From assembly GCA_903912795.1 (NCBI GenBank), contig CAIWIS010000667.1, positions 1 to 8,605 of the forward strand: 8,605 nt of DNA. The letters are read 5' to 3'. The translations under genes were made by a program, and so were the position numbers. This DNA comes from an uncultured Bacteroidales bacterium (GTDB taxonomy: Bacteria; Bacteroidota; Bacteroidia; Bacteroidales; Paludibacteraceae). Shown piece after piece: positions 6,287 through 8,605 of the stretch. The stretch's first letter is position 1, and every line of letters starts with the position of its first letter. Below the pieces are notes generated by a model. The model was given only the letters and a program-made list of their open reading frames with translations. It was not told where the DNA came from and did not search any database.

Positions 6287-6326
6287 ATGTAATACAAATG
6301 TAATGTATATGTAAAGATATTGTAAC
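6287..6326 (+). promoter_or_regulatory. Pho-box-like array of four 11-bp-phased repeats facing the porin-pstS unit
   Basis: Four 7-mers occur on an exact 11-bp period: ATGTAAT (6287-6293), ATGTAAT (6298-6304), ATGTAAA (6309-6315) and TTGTAAC (6320-6326). All share the TGTAA core and are separated by 4 nt. The array ends 10 nt before the -7 element, so it replaces the -33 region, as expected for an activator-dependent Pho promoter. Three of four copies on the facing pst side carry the same core. That no weaker spacing is needed argues against chance even in AT-rich DNA. Confidence 0.75.
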
Positions 6327-6336
6327 GAGTGGGACT

Positions 6337-6344
6337 TAATTTTG
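6337..6344 (+). promoter_or_regulatory. Bacteroidota -7 promoter element (TAATTTTG) for the porin-pstS unit
   Basis: TAATTTTG matches TAnnTTTG at all fixed positions and follows the four-repeat array after 10 nt. No TTG-type -33 element is present at the usual distance; the repeats occupy that place. Transcription would start near 6351, about 28 nt before the ATG at 6379. Confidence 0.7.
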
Positions 6345-6378
6345 CATCGAGTTTAAAAATAATTTATCGAAATAAGAA

Positions 6379-7692
6379 ATGGATTTAAAAACATTAAAAG
6401 TATTGGCATTCTGTGCCTTGTCTCCTTTTGCAATTTCTGCTCAAATAGCAGAAAACGTTGATACATTAAATGTATTGGAACAACGAGTAACATCGCTCGA
6501 AGACGCTACACTTGTAAGTAAGAAACTGAAAATCAGTGGCTATATTCAAGCCCAATGGCAATCAGCTCAGGTTGATTCTCTACAAAGTACTCCTATGGAC
6601 TTAAAAGTAGGAGCTGGTATTAATGAATTTGAAAAAAGAGACAAAGCATCTGACATTAATCGCTTAGGTGTACGTCGTGGTAGAATTAAGCTTTTGTATG
6701 AAGATTTTGGATGTCAAGGAGTATTACAATTTGACCTTACCGAAAAAGGATTAGGTATTAAAGATGCTTATCTGAATATCCTTGACCCATGGGTTGGTTT
6801 TGTTTCAGTAAAAGGTGGTGTTTTTGATCGTCCATTTGGTTACGAAATTTCGTATTCTTCTTCTCGACGTGAAACACCTGAACGAAGTCGTGTTTTCCAA
6901 ACTTTATTTCCTGATGAGCGTGATTTAGGTGCTATGGTTGCAATTCAAGCTCCAAAAACTTCACCTTGGACAGTTTTAAGATTAGAAGGTGGATTATTTG
7001 CGGGTAATGGAATAAATACCGACAATGATAGTAAAAAAGACTTTATTGGTCACTTGACTTACACAAATTCAACTCCTCAAATGAAATATGCAATTGGAGC
7101 ATCATATTATAATGGTTCAGTAGCGCAACTAAATAAGAATATATATAAGATTGATACTGATAAATTTGTTACAAAAGCAGGTGATAGTACTGGATATTCG
7201 AAACGTGAATACATAGGTGTCGAAGGTCAGTTTAACTACAGCTCAGTAATAGGTTTGACTTCGATACGTGCTGAATATCTGTTTGGTGTTCAGCCAGGTA
7301 GCTCATCAAGTTCAGGTAGCCCAAGTAGCAAAGGTCAGTTTGTGGGAGCTGGAACAGCAGTTGGAGATACTTATATCCGCAGTTTCCAAGGTGGATATGT
7401 GAATTTGGTACAGGATATTGCTGATACAAAACACAGTATAGTAGTAAAATATGACTGGTACGATCCAAATACAAAAATCACTGGCGATAAAGTAGGTGTC
7501 TCTGGAAGTAAAACTGGGAAAGCAGATATGGCTTACTCAACATTAGGAATTGGATATTTGTATCGCATGAACAATAACGTACGTATTATGGCTTACTACG
7601 ATATGGTATCAAATGAAGCAACAAAAGTGAAAGGTTATTTTAGTGATGTGAATGATAATTTAGTAACCGTTCGTGTTCAATATAAGTTTTAA
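6379..7692 (+). CDS. Phosphate-selective porin O/P-like outer-membrane protein
   Basis: A 437-residue protein with a signal peptide (MDLKTLKVLAFCALSPFAISA, about residues 1-21). A short possible coiled-coil segment with VLEQRVTSLED follows, then KLKISGYIQAQWQ, which starts the barrel. Features typical of the OprO/OprP family are the arginine-rich RLGVRRGRIKLLYEDF strand, GGVFDRPFGYEISYSSSRRETPERSR, and a C-terminal strand VTVRVQYKF ending in Phe. In Pseudomonas, OprP and OprO form trimeric anion channels for phosphate and polyphosphate induced by phosphate limitation. Here the phased repeat array at the promoter and pstS 43 nt downstream strongly support phosphate uptake across the outer membrane. 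The specific basic residues of the OprP selectivity filter cannot be placed by eye. The A-rich leader holds no Shine-Dalgarno. Confidence 0.88.
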   Translation: MDLKTLKVLAFCALSPFAISAQIAENVDTLNVLEQRVTSLEDATLVSKKLKISGYIQAQWQSAQVDSLQSTPMDLKVGAGINEFEKRDKASDINRLGVRRGRIKLLYEDFGCQGVLQFDLTEKGLGIKDAYLNILDPWVGFVSVKGGVFDRPFGYEISYSSSRRETPERSRVFQTLFPDERDLGAMVAIQAPKTSPWTVLRLEGGLFAGNGINTDNDSKKDFIGHLTYTNSTPQMKYAIGASYYNGSVAQLNKNIYKIDTDKFVTKAGDSTGYSKREYIGVEGQFNYSSVIGLTSIRAEYLFGVQPGSSSSSGSPSSKGQFVGAGTAVGDTYIRSFQGGYVNLVQDIADTKHSIVVKYDWYDPNTKITGDKVGVSGSKTGKADMAYSTLGIGYLYRMNNNVRIMAYYDMVSNEATKVKGYFSDVNDNLVTVRVQYKF

Positions 7693-7719
7693 AGTTAGAA
7701 ATTAGAAGTTAGAAATTAG
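7692..7719 (+). repeat. Perfect tandem duplication of a 14-bp unit between porin gene and pstS
   Basis: AAGTTAGAAATTAG occurs twice head to tail (7692-7705 and 7706-7719), followed by nine A residues. It begins right at the porin stop codon and fills most of the 43-nt gap to pstS, leaving only A-rich leader before the pstS ATG. No hairpin with a T tract is present, so transcription should continue into pstS. Confidence 0.85.
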
Positions 7720-7735
7720 AAAAAAAAATAACAAA

Positions 7736-8548
7736 ATGAAAAAACAAATTTTATCAATCATGCTTATTTGTGCCATGGCATTGCCTACAGTTGCACAAAA
7801 AATTAAAGGAAGTGACACTGTATTACCGTTGACTCAAAAAGAGGCTGAAGTATATGGTAAAAAAACAGGAAAATCAGTTACCGTAACTGGTGGTGGTAGT
7901 GGTGTTGGAATTGCTGCATTGCTGGATGGTACAACGGATATTGCAATGTCGTCGCGCAAAATGAAATTCGACGAGAAAGTAAAATGTCAAGAAGCGGGAA
8001 AATCAATAGTTGAAAAAATTATTGCTTACGATGCATTGGCAGTTATTGTTCACCCTTCGAATCCAGTATCGAAACTTACACGTGCACAAATTGAAAGTAT
8101 TTTTACGGGTAAAGTTAAAAACTGGAAAGAGCTTGGTGGAGCAGATCTAAAAATTGTACCTTATTCTCGCGAAACAAGTTCAGGTACTTATGAATTTTTC
8201 AAAGAGTTTGTTTTAAAAAATAAAAACTATGTAAATTCAATTTTGAGTATGCCTGCAACTGGTGCTATCGTACAATCAATCAGTCAAACAAAAGGTGGTA
8301 TTGGTTATATTGGTTTAGCTTATATGGAGTCGAATGTGAAAGCATTGCAAGTTTCGTTCGATGGAAAAACCTATATTACACCCAATGAGCAAACAGCTTT
8401 GGACAAAACATATCCTGTTATTCGTCCATTATTTTATTACTACGATAAAAAATTAGAAGCCAAAAATGCTCCTTTTATCAATTTTATACTTTCAGCCGAA
8501 GGTCAAAAGATCGTTGAAAAAGTAGGATACGTTCCGTTAAAAAAATAA
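7736..8548 (+). CDS. pstS: Periplasmic phosphate-binding protein PstS
   Basis: A 270-residue substrate-binding protein with a signal peptide (MKKQILSIMLICAMALPTVAQ; no lipobox cysteine at the cleavage site, so soluble rather than lipid-anchored). Phosphate-contact motifs appear in family order: KGSDTVLPL (24-32), GGGSGVG (52-58), TTDIAMSSR (67-74) with D68, and SRETSSGTYEFF (144-155). The last gives R145, S149, G150 and T151, the same R-x3-SGT spacing as E. coli PstS. The protein binds phosphate and delivers it to PstC/PstA. It is shorter than E. coli PstS (about 320 mature) but in the range of the compact Bacteroidota and Gram-positive forms. It lies behind the porin gene rather than ahead of pstC, so the transporter is split over two divergent transcripts. 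Confidence 0.95.
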   Translation: MKKQILSIMLICAMALPTVAQKIKGSDTVLPLTQKEAEVYGKKTGKSVTVTGGGSGVGIAALLDGTTDIAMSSRKMKFDEKVKCQEAGKSIVEKIIAYDALAVIVHPSNPVSKLTRAQIESIFTGKVKNWKELGGADLKIVPYSRETSSGTYEFFKEFVLKNKNYVNSILSMPATGAIVQSISQTKGGIGYIGLAYMESNVKALQVSFDGKTYITPNEQTALDKTYPVIRPLFYYYDKKLEAKNAPFINFILSAEGQKIVEKVGYVPLKK

Positions 8549-8573
8549 ACCGTATTTTTTTTTAAAATGAAAG

Positions 8574-8605
8574 TTCTTCCATTGCTTTAAAATGCAATCG
8601 AAGAA
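8574..8605 (+). terminator. Hairpin after pstS, cut by the window end
   Basis: TTCTTC (8574-8579) pairs with GAAGAA (8600-8605) and ATTGC (8581-8585) with GCAAT (8594-8598), with one C-C mismatch between the two stems and an 8-nt loop. It starts 25 nt after the pstS stop. A T tract would be expected just past base 8605 but cannot be seen, so the terminator call rests on position and stem alone. Confidence 0.55.

Overview
The window looks like a chromosomal segment from a Bacteroidota (Bacteroidetes) species. Four things point there: a C-terminal type IX secretion (Por) sorting domain at the left edge, AT-rich coding DNA with A-rich leaders in place of clear Shine-Dalgarno sites, promoters that fit the Bacteroidota -7 consensus TAnnTTTG, and the kinds of outer-membrane porin present. 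The genus cannot be named from the sequence.

Layout. Bases 1-387 (+) hold the 3' end of a secreted T9SS cargo protein, followed by a strong intrinsic terminator. Bases 623-2380 (+) hold a two-gene unit: an outer-membrane porin-like protein and a small exported FMN-binding-domain protein. It ends at a hairpin shared with the convergent operon. Bases 2442-6079 (-) hold the phosphate operon pstC-pstA-pstB-phoU, transcribed leftwards. Bases 6080-6378 are a divergent control region. Bases 6379-8548 (+) hold a phosphate-selective-porin-like gene and pstS, followed by a hairpin that runs to the window edge.

Together the right-hand 6 kb appear to encode a two-membrane phosphate uptake route. The OprO/OprP-like porin admits phosphate to the periplasm, PstS binds it, PstC/PstA form the inner-membrane channel, PstB hydrolyses ATP, and PhoU couples transport to signalling. 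No phoB/phoR-type regulator lies in the window. The divergent region nevertheless carries two arrays of (A/T)TGTAA(T/A/C)-like 7-mers on an exact 11-bp period, one facing each arm. Each array ends 10 nt before a -7 element or a degenerate version of one. This is the geometry of a Pho box.

The most unusual observation is in PstC. It is about 80-100 residues longer than typical PstC because of an extra periplasmic segment between TM1 and TM2. Part of that segment (residues 57-89) matches PstS residues 108-140 from this same window at 14 of 33 positions without gaps, but the phosphate-binding R-x3-SGT loop is absent. This suggests a degenerate piece of substrate-binding protein built into the permease. 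Other points of interest are near-identical GTTGTC-rich repeats in two spacers of the pst operon and a tandem 14-bp repeat between the porin gene and pstS.
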